In this document: positions 1-8,848 of the stretch, piece after piece
Layout of the letters: each line of letters starts with the position of its first letter
How positions within the stretch are numbered: the stretch's first letter is position 1
Assembly: GCA_963923035.1 (NCBI GenBank)
Contig: CAWUKT010000009.1
Location: 1 to 64,000 of the forward strand
Source: CAWUKT01 sp963923035
GTDB lineage: Bacteria; Bacteroidota; Bacteroidia; J057; JADKCL01
Direction of reading: 5' to 3'
Length of the DNA stretch: 64,000 nt
The notes under the pieces: generated by a model
Seen by the model: the letters and a program-made list of their open reading frames with translations, nothing else
The model's database searches: none
What the model was told of the DNA's origin: nothing
Program-made: the position numbers and the translations under genes

Positions 1-205
1 CCGGCGGGACCGCCGGCCGGTGCGCCCGGCTGAACCCAGCCAAGGCCCCCGCGCATACCGGAGGTGCGTCTCAGACCGGCAAATCGGAGATGCCCCCAAT
101 CACCCACCTAACACCCCAAAATCTACATGATTTACGGAAGCAACTACCCTCAGAAAATCCCCTCCGAGAACATCCGAAGCATTATTGAAAGGTAAACAAG
201 GACGA
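1..205. other. Window edge, no gene assigned
   Basis: No convincing gene. The first 33 bases on the plus strand could be the last codons of a gene starting outside the window (an A/P/G-rich reading that stops at 31-33), but nothing confirms this. Bases 1-7 and 10-16 form a perfect GC-only inverted repeat (CCGGCGG/CCGCCGG), possibly part of a hairpin cut by the window edge. The remainder lies downstream of the minus-strand response regulator and shows no clear terminator. Confidence 0.3.
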
Positions 206-907
206 TTAAAGCGTGAGAATCCGCTCCATCAAACTGGACTTATAGGTCCTGCCCAAAGGAATCAATTGGTCCCCAATGATGATTTGGTCGTCGTGGATGC
301 CATCGATGTGATCGAGGTTCACCACGAAGCTCCGGTGGACCCGGACGAAAGGATACCCCTGCAAATGCGCCATCATTTGCTTCAGGGATTGGGAGGCGGT
401 GAGTTTTTGGCCTTGGTGGTAGACATGGCAGTAGATGTCATAGGCCTGGAGATGGGAAATGGAGTCGGGAAATACCCGCGTCAATTTGCCGCCGGATTTG
501 ATAAAGAGAGGAGCTGGTCGGGTGGATTTGGGGCCTAGGCGGGAGGTGCTAAGGCGCAGATTGGCCAGGATATCTTGCTCCTCGAACGGCTTCACGATAT
601 AGGCCAGCGGTTGGGCGGAAGCGGCCCGCCGCAAGGTTGATTCATCGTAGTAGGACGTGATGAAGATACAGGGCAATTGGTGGTCACGACGCAGACGTTG
701 GCCGAGCTCAATGCCATCCATATCGCCCGCCAGGGTGATGTCCAGCAGGGCCAGATCGGTCTGGGCCGGGAAGGAAGACAGGGCGTCTTCGGCCCGGTGA
801 AAGACCCCGGTCAGGGAGTAGCCGCCCTGGAAGGCGATCTCTTCCAGGTCTTGCGCAATGAAGGGATCGTCTTCGACGATCATCAATTTAGTGGCTGCTT
901 TCCCCAT
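206..907 (-). CDS. LytTR-family response regulator
   Basis: DNA-binding two-component response regulator of the LytR/AlgR type, 233 residues. The receiver domain covers about residues 7-120: the acidic pocket is in VEDD (11-14), the phospho-acceptor is Asp56 in ALLDITL, followed by Thr84 and Lys106 in YIVKPF. A LytTR DNA-binding domain follows (about 130-230), with the typical FVRVHRSFVVNL segment. The start was placed at the ATG at 907, because the open frame extends upstream but homologous sequence begins at about MGKAATK. It overlaps the end of the upstream histidine kinase gene by 20 bases, so the two are almost certainly cotranscribed, translationally coupled and cognate partners. Target genes cannot be told from the sequence. 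Confidence 0.93.
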   Translation of the reverse strand: MGKAATKLMIVEDDPFIAQDLEEIAFQGGYSLTGVFHRAEDALSSFPAQTDLALLDITLAGDMDGIELGQRLRRDHQLPCIFITSYYDESTLRRAASAQPLAYIVKPFEEQDILANLRLSTSRLGPKSTRPAPLFIKSGGKLTRVFPDSISHLQAYDIYCHVYHQGQKLTASQSLKQMMAHLQGYPFVRVHRSFVVNLDHIDGIHDDQIIIGDQLIPLGRTYKSSLMERILTL

Positions 908-2903
908 GAATCGGCAATTGTATTTCGGTCCGGTAGCCCGCATTCCGCAGCACCACCATTTCTCCCCTCAATTTACGCACCAGAGCCTCCAACATTGAAA
1001 ACCCAAAAGAATCATTTTTCTCTTTTCCTTGCCCCGTCCCTTTGTCCCACACCCGCAACTCCATCTGCTGCTCCACTTGTTCCACCTCCAAACCCACCGT
1101 CAGAATCCCATTTTCTCCCCGCCCGTATTTGCCAGAATTGGTCAGCAATTCATTGACAATCAGGCCTACAGTCAACAAAGTATCGACCGGGACCTGAAGG
1201 GGAGCGACGGAAAAATGAAACTCGAGATGGTGATCTTTCAGGCCCAGAGTCTTGAAAACCTTCTCGCTCAAATCCTCCAGGTAATCGTTTAGGTGGAGGT
1301 CCTGGATGCTGGTCCGCCCGTACAAGCGGCTGTGGATCAGGGCCATGGCATTGATCCGGTTGAGGACCTGATCGAGGCTTTCTGCGAGCTCAGAGGAAGC
1401 GCTCTTCCGCCGTTGGATATTGAGCATGCTCCGAATCGACTGGATATTATTGTTGACGCGGTGATGGACTTCGCGCATAAGCAATTCCTTTTCGCGCAGG
1501 GAAGCCTCCAACAGAACCGAATTCCGACGGAGGCGAAGTTCGTTGCGGCGATTGACGATGAAGAGGACGAGGGCAATGACAAAGAGAATGGAAATGATAA
1601 CCGCGCCGGTCCACAGATATTGATTTTGGCGGACCTGCTCGTCGCGGATCGCCTCCGCCGCCAACCGCCGCTCCGTTTCCAGCGCCGACTTCGCGGCTTC
1701 GGCCTGTTGGATCGAATCCAATTGGTACCTGACCACCCGGTCGGCGAGCGCGGCCTCCATCTCTTGCCGGGCCCGCTCATCCTCCGCCTCCGAATACGCA
1801 TCCAGCATTTGATAGGCCTTTTTCCATTCCCCCAGCCCCGCCCAGGTCCGCGCCAATTGATAGTGCGACGCCTGAACCACCTCTGGCTTGGCCAGCGATT
1901 CACCCAGCGCCAGGGCAGCCTTCAGCGGCTCCAATGCTTCCCGATACCGTTGTTGATCGTTCAGGAGCTGCCCGAGGTTGTGGTAGGCCACCTCGAGGTC
2001 ATTGTAATTCTGTTGGGGATGATTTTGGAGCCGGGCAATGCCATCCCGATAGATCGCTTCGGCTTCCTGTATCTTGCCCTGCATTTTCAGGGTCGTCGCT
2101 AGGTTCACCAATTCGGGGCCGATCATCTCGGTGTGGCCCTTGCTTTCCATCAGGGCCACCATTTGCCGGGACATGACCACCGACTCCTCCAATTGTCCGT
2201 TCCGTTGCAGGGCATTGGCCAGATTGCTGTATGTTTTCATCAGGCCCAGCGTATCCCCAACGGCCGTTTTCAATTGGGTGGCCCGCTGAAAATAATCGAT
2301 GGCCATCGAAAGCTGCTGGTTGCGCTTGTAGATCAGGCCAAGGTTATTGTAGACCTTGGACATCCCCAGGGTATCCTTTAGCGACTCGCGGAGGTCCAGG
2401 GTTTGTTCGAAGGCTTGAATGGCCGGCTCGAATTCACTTTGGATCAGGTGGACGACGCCGAGGTTGTTGAGGTTGTCCGCGGCTTCCCCGAGGAGGCCGA
2501 TGCGGGAAAATTGATCGGCCGCGAGGGTATAGTAAAACTCGGCGGAATCGGGTTGGCCGCCGAAATCCTGGGCCCAACCCATCCGCGCCAGCGACCAGAT
2601 TATCCCTTCCTCGTAGCCCAATTGACGCGCCAGTTGGAGATTGTCCTTCGCCATGTTCATGGCTTGCTCAGGATAGCGGGGCGCCATTTGTTTGACCCAC
2701 ACATTGCCGGAGTCTACCCGTGTGGAATTGGGAGGGAGGGATTGGTAGTTTTGGAAAATGCTGTCCGTTTGGCCGCGACAAACACCGATGCCCGCCGCCA
2801 GGATGAGGCAGAGCAAACAACGAATCCAAAAGTGGGGCCAATCAGTACCTATATTGTCAGTCGGGTTGATGGAAGCAAAATAAGAGAACGGGGCAATATT
2901 CAC
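888..2903 (-). CDS. TPR-domain sensor histidine kinase (HisKA_2 type)
   Basis: Membrane sensor kinase of 671 residues. It has a hydrophobic signal-like segment near residues 26-45, then a long tetratricopeptide-repeat region (about 70-400) with repeated YNNLG and NLNNLG motifs, which should be periplasmic. A coiled stretch leads to a transmembrane helix at about 430-452. The cytoplasmic part has a HisKA_2-like dimerisation helix (EVHHRVNNNIQ, about 477-487) and a HATPase_c domain with N-box NELLTNSGKY near 582. The annotated start is GTG at 2903; no good ATG lies upstream of the signal segment, so the exact start is uncertain. This TPR-TM-HisKA_2 architecture paired with a LytTR regulator is frequent in Bacteroidota. 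The signal sensed is unknown. Confidence 0.92.
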   Translation of the reverse strand: MNIAPFSYFASINPTDNIGTDWPHFWIRCLLCLILAAGIGVCRGQTDSIFQNYQSLPPNSTRVDSGNVWVKQMAPRYPEQAMNMAKDNLQLARQLGYEEGIIWSLARMGWAQDFGGQPDSAEFYYTLAADQFSRIGLLGEAADNLNNLGVVHLIQSEFEPAIQAFEQTLDLRESLKDTLGMSKVYNNLGLIYKRNQQLSMAIDYFQRATQLKTAVGDTLGLMKTYSNLANALQRNGQLEESVVMSRQMVALMESKGHTEMIGPELVNLATTLKMQGKIQEAEAIYRDGIARLQNHPQQNYNDLEVAYHNLGQLLNDQQRYREALEPLKAALALGESLAKPEVVQASHYQLARTWAGLGEWKKAYQMLDAYSEAEDERARQEMEAALADRVVRYQLDSIQQAEAAKSALETERRLAAEAIRDEQVRQNQYLWTGAVIISILFVIALVLFIVNRRNELRLRRNSVLLEASLREKELLMREVHHRVNNNIQSIRSMLNIQRRKSASSELAESLDQVLNRINAMALIHSRLYGRTSIQDLHLNDYLEDLSEKVFKTLGLKDHHLEFHFSVAPLQVPVDTLLTVGLIVNELLTNSGKYGRGENGILTVGLEVEQVEQQMELRVWDKGTGQGKEKNDSFGFSMLEALVRKLRGEMVVLRNAGYRTEIQLPIHGESSH

Positions 2904-2949
2904 AATGGAAGAGGGGAGGAGGTGGAAGGGAAAATTTGCGGGATTTGAT

Positions 2950-2957
2950 TAGCTTTG
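2950..2957 (+). promoter_or_regulatory. Bacteroidetes -7 promoter box (TAGCTTTG)
   Basis: The octamer matches the Bacteroidetes primary-sigma -7 consensus TAnnTTTG and sits 23 bases before the ATG at 2981. No convincing -33 TTTG at the usual spacing was found, so this rests on the -7 box alone. Confidence 0.45.
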
Positions 2958-2980
2958 TCCCAACCTAAAACAAAATACCC

Positions 2981-3355
2981 ATGTCAAACGGCTCAAAAAT
3001 TTTCGTTGGTATCATGACCTTCGCCCCCATCCTGATCATCATTGTGGGGTTGATCTTCTTTGTCGGTGCGATGGTAGAGCTGGACAACAATCCCGGCCGC
3101 TTTGACCGTGATTTTCCGGTGGCCATTATCGTCTGGATTGTAGCCATCTTTCTGTCCATTGGGATTTCCATCGGAATGACCATCTATTTTGCCATCCACG
3201 CCTCCAAAAACCAGCATGTCGCCCAGAGCATGCGCACGGCCTGGGTCCTGATCAACGTGTTTGGCGGGACCATTGCCCACGCGATCTACTTCTTCATGCA
3301 CGTCGTCCCCTTGAAGCCGGGTGAGCAAACAACCCACTACCAGCATTATTCCTGA
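2981..3355 (+). CDS. Small multi-pass membrane protein
   Basis: Unrecognised protein of 124 residues with three hydrophobic helices (about 8-30, 44-68 and 81-107), so an inner-membrane protein. The N-terminal segment is a clean membrane anchor and the C-terminal tail is polar and His-rich. It is followed with a one-base TGATG overlap by another small membrane protein, so the two form an operon and may work together. No catalytic motif is visible. Confidence 0.75.
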   Translation: MSNGSKIFVGIMTFAPILIIIVGLIFFVGAMVELDNNPGRFDRDFPVAIIVWIVAIFLSIGISIGMTIYFAIHASKNQHVAQSMRTAWVLINVFGGTIAHAIYFFMHVVPLKPGEQTTHYQHYS

Positions 3356-3744
3356 TGAAGTTTCATCCCTCAGACAAACGCTGGGTCCACCTGTTTGTGT
3401 GGATGCCGTGGATTTGTTTGTTGTGCTATATAGCGTTGGTCTTTTATTGGTGGAAAGATTTTACCCCCTTCGAACGGATGTTCAGCAAGGATGAGACGAC
3501 CATTTTTCTCCAATCCTTTTCCTTTTTTGCCCTGCTGATCCTGGCCCCCGTCTCCCACCTCTTCAACAAGTTCTATTTGCTGAATGACCTCCAAAAACAG
3601 CAAAATTTATCCCCCGGAGGCCGTGGCGCCCTGGTTTTCCTATTGCTTACCATGGGCCTCATTGGAGCCCCTATCTACTTTTATGCCTTCCTGATTTCCC
3701 GGCCCACCCAGTCTCCCGACGGCCCGGGTGTCCTCGATATTTGA
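3355..3744 (+). CDS. Small multi-pass membrane protein
   Basis: Unrecognised protein of 129 residues with three predicted membrane helices (about 11-32, 49-70 and 91-113) and a short proline-rich tail. Its ATG overlaps the stop of the preceding membrane-protein gene (TGATG), which suggests translational coupling. Tryptophan and phenylalanine are abundant in the first helix. It ends about 80 bases before the MlaE gene, which has its own promoter box, so a link to lipid transport is possible but unsupported. Confidence 0.7.
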   Translation: MKFHPSDKRWVHLFVWMPWICLLCYIALVFYWWKDFTPFERMFSKDETTIFLQSFSFFALLILAPVSHLFNKFYLLNDLQKQQNLSPGGRGALVFLLLTMGLIGAPIYFYAFLISRPTQSPDGPGVLDI

Positions 3745-3808
3745 CGATTGCGCCCATTTTCCCCGCCATAAACCCATTCCGTCCCTTCCATTTTCCCCCC
3801 CAGCCTCC

Positions 3809-3816
3809 TATATTTG
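3809..3816 (+). promoter_or_regulatory. -7 promoter box (TATATTTG) next to the mlaE start
   Basis: A perfect TAnnTTTG match ends only six bases before the chosen ATG (3823) of the MlaE gene. If it is the -7 element, transcription would start at or next to the start codon, giving a leaderless or nearly leaderless transcript. No -33 box is obvious. Confidence 0.5.
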
Positions 3817-3822
3817 AGATTC

Positions 3823-4560
3823 ATGCGAATGTTTTATCATTTCGGACGGTACCTGATCCTTTTGGGAGGCTTTTTCAAATCCCCCGAAAAGTTTTCTGTG
3901 TACTGGCGGCTCTTTCTCGCAGAGTGCAATTTCATCGGGGTGGGCTCCATCCTGATTGTGACCATCATTTCGGTGTTCATCGGCGCGGTAATGACCGTCC
4001 AGACGGCCTACCAGCTCGAGGCACCCTACCTGCCCAAATCCCTCATCGGGACCACCGTCGCCAACTCTGCCCTCCTCGAACTCGCCCCCACCGTTACATC
4101 GCTCGTCCTCGCGGGCAAGGTCGGCTCGGCCATCGCTTCCCAATTGGGAACGATGCGGGTCACCGAACAAATAGACGCCCTGGAAGTCATGGGCGTCAAT
4201 TCCGGCACCTACCTCATCCTCCCCAAGATTTCGGCTGCGGTCTTCATGTTCCCGCTCCTGATCTTCCTGGCAGCCTTCCTCCAAGTATCGGGCGGCCTGA
4301 TTGCCGGGATTGTCACCGGGGAATGTTCCTTCCGGGACTTCATGTCCGGGGCCCAGGAATTCTTCCTACCCTTTTACGTGACCTTCATGACGATCAAAGC
4401 CCTCGTATTCGGCTTTATCATAAGTTCGATAGCATCATACCAGGGATTCTATACCACGGGCGGTGCCCAGGAAGTCGGCCAGTCCAGTACGCGGGCGGTC
4501 GTCTTCAGCTGTATCATCGTCTTGCTGATGGACTACGTCCTCGCCCAACTCTTTATTTAA
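3823..4560 (+). CDS. mlaE: MlaE-family phospholipid ABC transporter permease
   Basis: Permease subunit of an MCE/Mla-type ABC transporter moving phospholipids between inner and outer membranes. The protein has 245 residues, close to the family's usual length, with five or six membrane helices. It carries conserved MlaE features: the LELAPTVTSLVLAGKVGSA segment and the TEQIDALEVMGVN motif that contacts the ATPase. The open frame begins at a TTG (3814), but ATG at 3823 is preferred because a TATATTTG promoter box covers the TTG. The ATPase gene follows after three bases. The MCE substrate-binding subunit (MlaD), normally next in Bacteroidota, is not in this window. Confidence 0.95.
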   Translation: MRMFYHFGRYLILLGGFFKSPEKFSVYWRLFLAECNFIGVGSILIVTIISVFIGAVMTVQTAYQLEAPYLPKSLIGTTVANSALLELAPTVTSLVLAGKVGSAIASQLGTMRVTEQIDALEVMGVNSGTYLILPKISAAVFMFPLLIFLAAFLQVSGGLIAGIVTGECSFRDFMSGAQEFFLPFYVTFMTIKALVFGFIISSIASYQGFYTTGGAQEVGQSSTRAVVFSCIIVLLMDYVLAQLFI

Positions 4561-4563
4561 TCC

Positions 4564-6081
4564 ATGGCCATCCAGATCAAAAACCTGCGCAAGTCCTTTG
4601 GAGAGAAGGAAATCCTGAAGGGGATCGATTTTTCCTTTGAGCAGGGCAAGATCAACATGATCATTGGGGCGTCGGGAAGTGGAAAATCGGTGATGCTGAA
4701 GTGCATCGTGGGCCTGATGAACCCGTCTTCGGGGGAGGTGCTGTACGACGGAATGAATTTCCACGAAGCGAACCACAAGGACGTGCGGTCGTTTCGGAAA
4801 AATATGGGAATGCTGTTCCAGTATTCCGCCCTGTTTGACTCCATGACCGTGGAGCAAAACATCGCTTTCCCCCTCAAATTGTTCACCAAATACACCGCGA
4901 AGGCCATCAACAACCGGGTCCGGTTCTGCTTGGAACGGGTCAACATGGCTGGGACAGGTTCGCTTTTTCCGGCGGAGCTTTCTGGTGGGATGATGAAGCG
5001 GGTGGGAATTGCGCGGGCCATTGCCCTGAACCCTAAATACCTCTTCGTCGACGAACCCAACTCGGGTCTGGATCCGCTGACGGCCAGTGTGGTCGATGAG
5101 CTGATCAAGGAAATCACCTACGAATACAATATGTGTACGGTGGTGGTCTCGCACGACATGAACTCGGTGGTGAACATCTCCGACAAGATCATGTTCCTGC
5201 ACCACGGGGTGAAGGCCTGGGAAGGTGACAAACGCTCAATCCTGCGCAGTGGCAACGAGGACTTGGACAAGTTTGTATTTGTCTCGGACCTCATCCGCCG
5301 CGACCTCTACGACGACGAGCTCCCCAATACCAATACTTCTGGAGTCCGGCAGCCCCGCCAGGTGGACCGGAAGGAAGTAGAGGCGAGGTTGCAGGCCGAA
5401 GAAGTGGAGCAGGATCAGGAGGCATTGGAAGCGTTTTCGGTGAAGCAGTCGGAAGGAGAGAAGGCAGAAGAAAAGCAGCCGGAAGCCCAGGAAGCAACCA
5501 ATGAGGCGGTTTCCATTGAGGTGGCGGTGGAAGAATCGAAGGGAGAGGAGGCGCCTACGGTAGAGGAAGTGAAGGAGCAAGTGAAACAAGCGGCGATTGA
5601 AGAGGCGGTCGGGAAAATTGAGGGGGAGCCGAAAGAAGAGTCCGACGCATCGGAGGAAGAAAACAAGGAGTCCGTTGAAGTTCCTACAATTGTGGTGGCC
5701 AAGACGGAAGAAGCCAAGCCTTCTGAGGAGACCAAGGTTCAGGTGGAATTGGTAGGAGAGGGGGACGGGAAAAAAGAGCCGGTGGAGGTGGAGAAAGCGG
5801 TAGAAGAAGTTAAGGAAGTGGCCGAAGAGGTCGTCTCAGAGGTGATTTCTCCGTCGGTCAAAGAAGTGGCTGTACCAGGTCCTGAAAAGGCGAAGAAGGA
5901 GCTTGTGAAGGGGGAAAAGACCGGGAAGGTTGAAGTGGAAGGGAAAAAGAAGGCCAAGAAGAAGGCTTCCAAAGAGACTGCGGTCAAGAAGGCCGCCAAG
6001 AGTGGCAAGGCCCGCAAAAAGGGCGAACTCCATCCTGCCGACGCCCGTCGGCTCAAACGACAAAAGAAAAAGAAGAAGTAA
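4564..6081 (+). CDS. mlaF: MlaF-family ABC ATPase with long charged C-terminal tail
   Basis: ATPase partner of the MlaE permease. Residues 1-255 are a complete ABC domain: Walker A GASGSGKS (35-42), signature LSGGMMKR (139-146), Walker B and catalytic Glu in FVDEPNSGLD (161-170), switch His197. Typical MlaF proteins end at about 250-270 residues; this one is 505 long. Residues about 256-440 are low-complexity and rich in Glu/Val/Lys, and residues about 441-505 are Lys/Ala-rich, resembling a histone-H1-like tail ending in a run of lysines. The frame stays open with the same strand bias, so the tail is probably translated. Its role is unknown; it may bind the membrane, nucleic acid or another Mla component. 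Confidence 0.95.
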   Translation: MAIQIKNLRKSFGEKEILKGIDFSFEQGKINMIIGASGSGKSVMLKCIVGLMNPSSGEVLYDGMNFHEANHKDVRSFRKNMGMLFQYSALFDSMTVEQNIAFPLKLFTKYTAKAINNRVRFCLERVNMAGTGSLFPAELSGGMMKRVGIARAIALNPKYLFVDEPNSGLDPLTASVVDELIKEITYEYNMCTVVVSHDMNSVVNISDKIMFLHHGVKAWEGDKRSILRSGNEDLDKFVFVSDLIRRDLYDDELPNTNTSGVRQPRQVDRKEVEARLQAEEVEQDQEALEAFSVKQSEGEKAEEKQPEAQEATNEAVSIEVAVEESKGEEAPTVEEVKEQVKQAAIEEAVGKIEGEPKEESDASEEENKESVEVPTIVVAKTEEAKPSEETKVQVELVGEGDGKKEPVEVEKAVEEVKEVAEEVVSEVISPSVKEVAVPGPEKAKKELVKGEKTGKVEVEGKKKAKKKASKETAVKKAAKSGKARKKGELHPADARRLKRQKKKKK

Positions 6082-6113
6082 TTCTTCGATTCAATCCCGA
6101 AACAAGCTGTGAT

Positions 6114-7157
6114 TTACCCTCCTCGCTGACGCTTCTTGCGTTGCTCAGCGCTGAGCGCCTTTTGGTAAGCCCGGGCATTGCGGTTGTGCTGGGCCAGGGT
6201 CTTCGCAAAATTGTGGTACCCACTGAAATCCTCCTTGGCGCACATGAAGATATAATCGTGCTGGGCCGGATTCAGCACCGCATCAATCGAGGAAGGCTCC
6301 GGATTGTTGATGGGGCCGGGCGGTAGGCCGCGGTTTTTGTAGGTATTGTAGGGAGAATCGATCTCGAGGTGCCGGTTCAGCACCCGCTTGATGGTGAAGT
6401 CTTGATGGGCAAAGATAACCGTAGGGTCGGCTTGCAGGGGAATGCCATCGCGGATGCGATTCAGGTAGAGGCCCGCCACCGTCGGGCGCTCATCCGACAT
6501 ATACGTCTCGGCCTGGACGATGGACGCCAGCGTCAAAACCTCGTGCTGGCTCATCCCCAATTGCTTGGCCTTGGCCTTCCGGTCCGCATTCCAGTACTGG
6601 TCGTAGGAAGACTTCAGTTTCCCAAAGAAATCCTCCGTGGACATGGTCCAGTACACGAAGTAAGTATTGGGAATGAAGAGGTTGCGGACATTCGTCGCAT
6701 TGAATCCGTAGCCTTCCAGGAAGGCATCGTCCTGCATTTTGGCGTGGATGTCATCCCCGCCAATGGCCAACTGATCGCCGATTTCATCGGCAATCTCTTC
6801 CAGGGTCCAATGGGTCCGAAACCGAAGTTTCATTTGGTCCTGGTCACCCGCCCGCAACTTGCGCACGAGGTCCCAATTGCTGGTGCCAGCCGAAATGGTA
6901 TAGAGACCTGGCTTGACCAGGTCCGGATATTGGCGAATCTCCGCAACCAACCGAAAGCTGGACATGTTTTTCAGGACCTGTCCAGCTTCCAGTTCATTGC
7001 AGACGTATTCGAAATCAGCGCCTAGGGGGATTTTCAACTGATAGCCATCTTTTTCCGCCACGACATTGTTGGTCATGGCCTGCCAATAGGCATAGCCAGC
7101 GGCAGCGGCGCCCACGAGGACGACCACGAAAAAGAGGCGTTTGATCAGGCGCTTCAT
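6114..7157 (-). CDS. mltG: Endolytic murein transglycosylase MltG
   Basis: YceG/MltG family lytic transglycosylase that cuts nascent peptidoglycan strands and helps set glycan chain length. The protein has 347 residues, with an N-terminal membrane anchor (about 7-26), a LysM-like region and the C-terminal catalytic domain. The catalytic glutamate is Glu217 in LASIVQAETY, followed by the conserved AGLYLNRI and LQADPTVIFA motifs. The C-terminus is short and basic. The rhodanese gene lies only six bases upstream, so the two are cotranscribed. The start is ATG at 7157. Confidence 0.95.
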   Translation of the reverse strand: MKRLIKRLFFVVVLVGAAAAGYAYWQAMTNNVVAEKDGYQLKIPLGADFEYVCNELEAGQVLKNMSSFRLVAEIRQYPDLVKPGLYTISAGTSNWDLVRKLRAGDQDQMKLRFRTHWTLEEIADEIGDQLAIGGDDIHAKMQDDAFLEGYGFNATNVRNLFIPNTYFVYWTMSTEDFFGKLKSSYDQYWNADRKAKAKQLGMSQHEVLTLASIVQAETYMSDERPTVAGLYLNRIRDGIPLQADPTVIFAHQDFTIKRVLNRHLEIDSPYNTYKNRGLPPGPINNPEPSSIDAVLNPAQHDYIFMCAKEDFSGYHNFAKTLAQHNRNARAYQKALSAEQRKKRQRGG

Positions 7158-7163
7158 AGAGGC

Positions 7164-7484
7164 TTATTGTACGTTGAAAGAAGGATCGACCTCTTCTTTC
7201 CACGCCAACATCCCGCCGAGGAGGTTCCGTACATTCTGGAAACCTTGCTGGCGGAGGTACATGGCGATCTGACCACTGCGGCCACCACTACGGCAGTGAA
7301 CCACGAGTTCCGCATCCTGGGAGTTCTTCAACTCATCGATGCGAACCGGAACCGATGCCATCGGAAACAGTTCATCGGTGATATGGCCCATTTCCCACTC
7401 GTGGGGTTCGCGGACATCAATGATCCGGGGAGCCGTACCGGCGTCCATCCGTTCCTTGAGTTCTTTTACAGTAATGTCGTTCAT
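7164..7484 (-). CDS. Rhodanese-like single-domain protein
   Basis: A single rhodanese domain of 106 residues, cytoplasmic, with no signal peptide. The active-site cysteine is Cys64 in VVHCRSGGRS, a six-residue loop typical of sulfurtransferases of the GlpE/PspE type, and the N-terminal IIDVREPHEWEMGHI motif is canonical. It should carry persulfide sulfur for transfer to thiophilic acceptors; the acceptor here is unknown. It sits six bases upstream of mltG and 63 bases downstream of ychF, separated from the latter by a putative terminator. Confidence 0.93.
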   Translation of the reverse strand: MNDITVKELKERMDAGTAPRIIDVREPHEWEMGHITDELFPMASVPVRIDELKNSQDAELVVHCRSGGRSGQIAMYLRQQGFQNVRNLLGGMLAWKEEVDPSFNVQ

Positions 7485-7516
7485 GTTTTATGGATTATTG
7501 TATGCTTCAAGAACGC

Positions 7517-7546
7517 AAAAATAGAGGGCTGGGCTGCGCAACCCAG
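7517..7546 (-). terminator. Putative terminator after ychF
   Basis: On the minus strand a CTGGG/CCCAG stem (7542-7546 with 7529-7533) with an eight-base loop is followed within a few bases by a run of five T (7517-7521 complement). It lies directly after the ychF stop codon. The stem is short, so it may be leaky and allow read-through into the rhodanese gene. Confidence 0.5.
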
Positions 7547-7547
7547 G

Positions 7548-8645
7548 TTACACATTGAAGCGGAAGTGCATCACATCGCCGTCCGCTACGACATATTCTT
7601 TTCCTTCCACCGACATTTTCCCCGCTTCCTTCACCGCCGATTCACTCTTGTAGCTCATGTAGTCGGTAAACTTGATGACTTCGGCCCGGATAAAGCCTTT
7701 TTCGAAGTCCGTATGAATTACGCCAGCTGCTTGCGGGGCGCGGGTTCCGGACGGGATGGTCCAGGCGCGGACTTCCTTGACCCCAGCGGTGAAATACGTT
7801 TCCAGCTTGAGGAGCTTATAGGCCTGACGGATCAGGACGTGAAGGCCGGGCTCGCTCAGGCCGACGGATTCGAGGAATTCCATTCGGTCGTCTTCTTCAT
7901 CGAGGGTCGTCAGTTCTGCTTCAAACGCCGCGCAAATGACCATGTGCTCGGCATTTTCGTCTTTGATTGCCTCGATGACTTTCTCGACGTATTCGTTACC
8001 GTCGGGGAGGCCGTCTTCGTCTACATTGCAGCAGTAGAGGACCGGCTTGAGGGTCAGCAGTCCCAATTCTTCGACAATCTCCCACTTCTCTTCCGCCAGG
8101 TCGTAGGTCCGGGCGTTCTGGCCATTGGCGATGTGGTCGATGATGCCTTTGATCACCTCGACCTGGGCCATGGCTTCCTTGTTGCCGCCCTTGGTCATCT
8201 TCTTGGTCTTCTCCAGCTTCCGCTCGAGCAGTTCCAGGTCCTTCAGCTGGAGCTCCATGTCGATGATCTCCTTGTCGCGGATAGGGTCGACCCCGCCTTC
8301 GACGTGGATGATATTGTCATCTTCGAAGCAGCGCAGCAGGTGGATGATCGCATCACACTCGCGGATGTTTCCGAGAAACTGGTTGCCGAGGCCTTCGCCT
8401 TTGGACGCGCCTTTGACCAGGCCTGCAATGTCCATGATCTTCACGACGGCCGGAACCAGACTTTTGGGATTGACCAGGTCAGCCAGCTGATCCAAACGCG
8501 GGTCGGGCACGGGAATCATGCCGACATTGGGTTCGATGGTGCAGAACGGATAATTGGCTGCTTCCGCCTTTGCGGAGGAAAGGGAATTGAACAGGGTCGA
8601 TTTTCCAACGTTGGGAAGGCCGACAATGCCACATTTAAAACCCAT
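7548..8645 (-). CDS. ychF: Redox-regulated ATPase YchF (OBG-family)
   Basis: Universally conserved P-loop NTPase of the Obg family that prefers ATP and associates with ribosomes. The protein is 365 residues, the usual length. It has G1 GLPNVGKST (9-17), G3 DIAGLVKGA (72-80) and the YchF-specific NVDE motif in place of NKxD, which explains its ATP preference. A coiled-coil insertion sits in the middle and a TGS domain at the C-terminus (GVKEVRAWTI to the end). Its start at 8645 is well supported by the family N-terminus MGFKCGIVGLPNVG. Confidence 0.97.
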   Translation of the reverse strand: MGFKCGIVGLPNVGKSTLFNSLSSAKAEAANYPFCTIEPNVGMIPVPDPRLDQLADLVNPKSLVPAVVKIMDIAGLVKGASKGEGLGNQFLGNIRECDAIIHLLRCFEDDNIIHVEGGVDPIRDKEIIDMELQLKDLELLERKLEKTKKMTKGGNKEAMAQVEVIKGIIDHIANGQNARTYDLAEEKWEIVEELGLLTLKPVLYCCNVDEDGLPDGNEYVEKVIEAIKDENAEHMVICAAFEAELTTLDEEDDRMEFLESVGLSEPGLHVLIRQAYKLLKLETYFTAGVKEVRAWTIPSGTRAPQAAGVIHTDFEKGFIRAEVIKFTDYMSYKSESAVKEAGKMSVEGKEYVVADGDVMHFRFNV

Positions 8646-8798
8646 AGGGAGTTGATATTATTTGCTTTGAACAGGATGCCTCCTAGGAGGAATTGCGGAG
8701 CAAAATTAGGAAAAAATGGTGACTAGGAGGGGGAAAAGCTCGGATTGATTGGAAGGAAAATAGAACCTTTGCTCCCGAATCCAATTTGCTCCAAACAG

Positions 8799-8825
8799 AA
8801 AAAGCGGCTCCCAAAGGGTCCGCTT
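8799..8825 (-). terminator. Rho-independent terminator after the DUF3276 gene
   Basis: Read on the minus strand, AAGCGG (8820-8825 complement) pairs with CCGCTT (8802-8807 complement), and an inner CCC/GGG pair extends the stem. A run of T follows. It lies just beyond the stop of the 8849-9247 gene. Confidence 0.8.
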
Positions 8826-8848
8826 ATATTTTTAAGGTGGAAAGACAA

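Noticed and set aside
185..538. Plus-strand frame at the left edge
   Set aside because: Antisense to the LytTR domain of the response regulator; no features.
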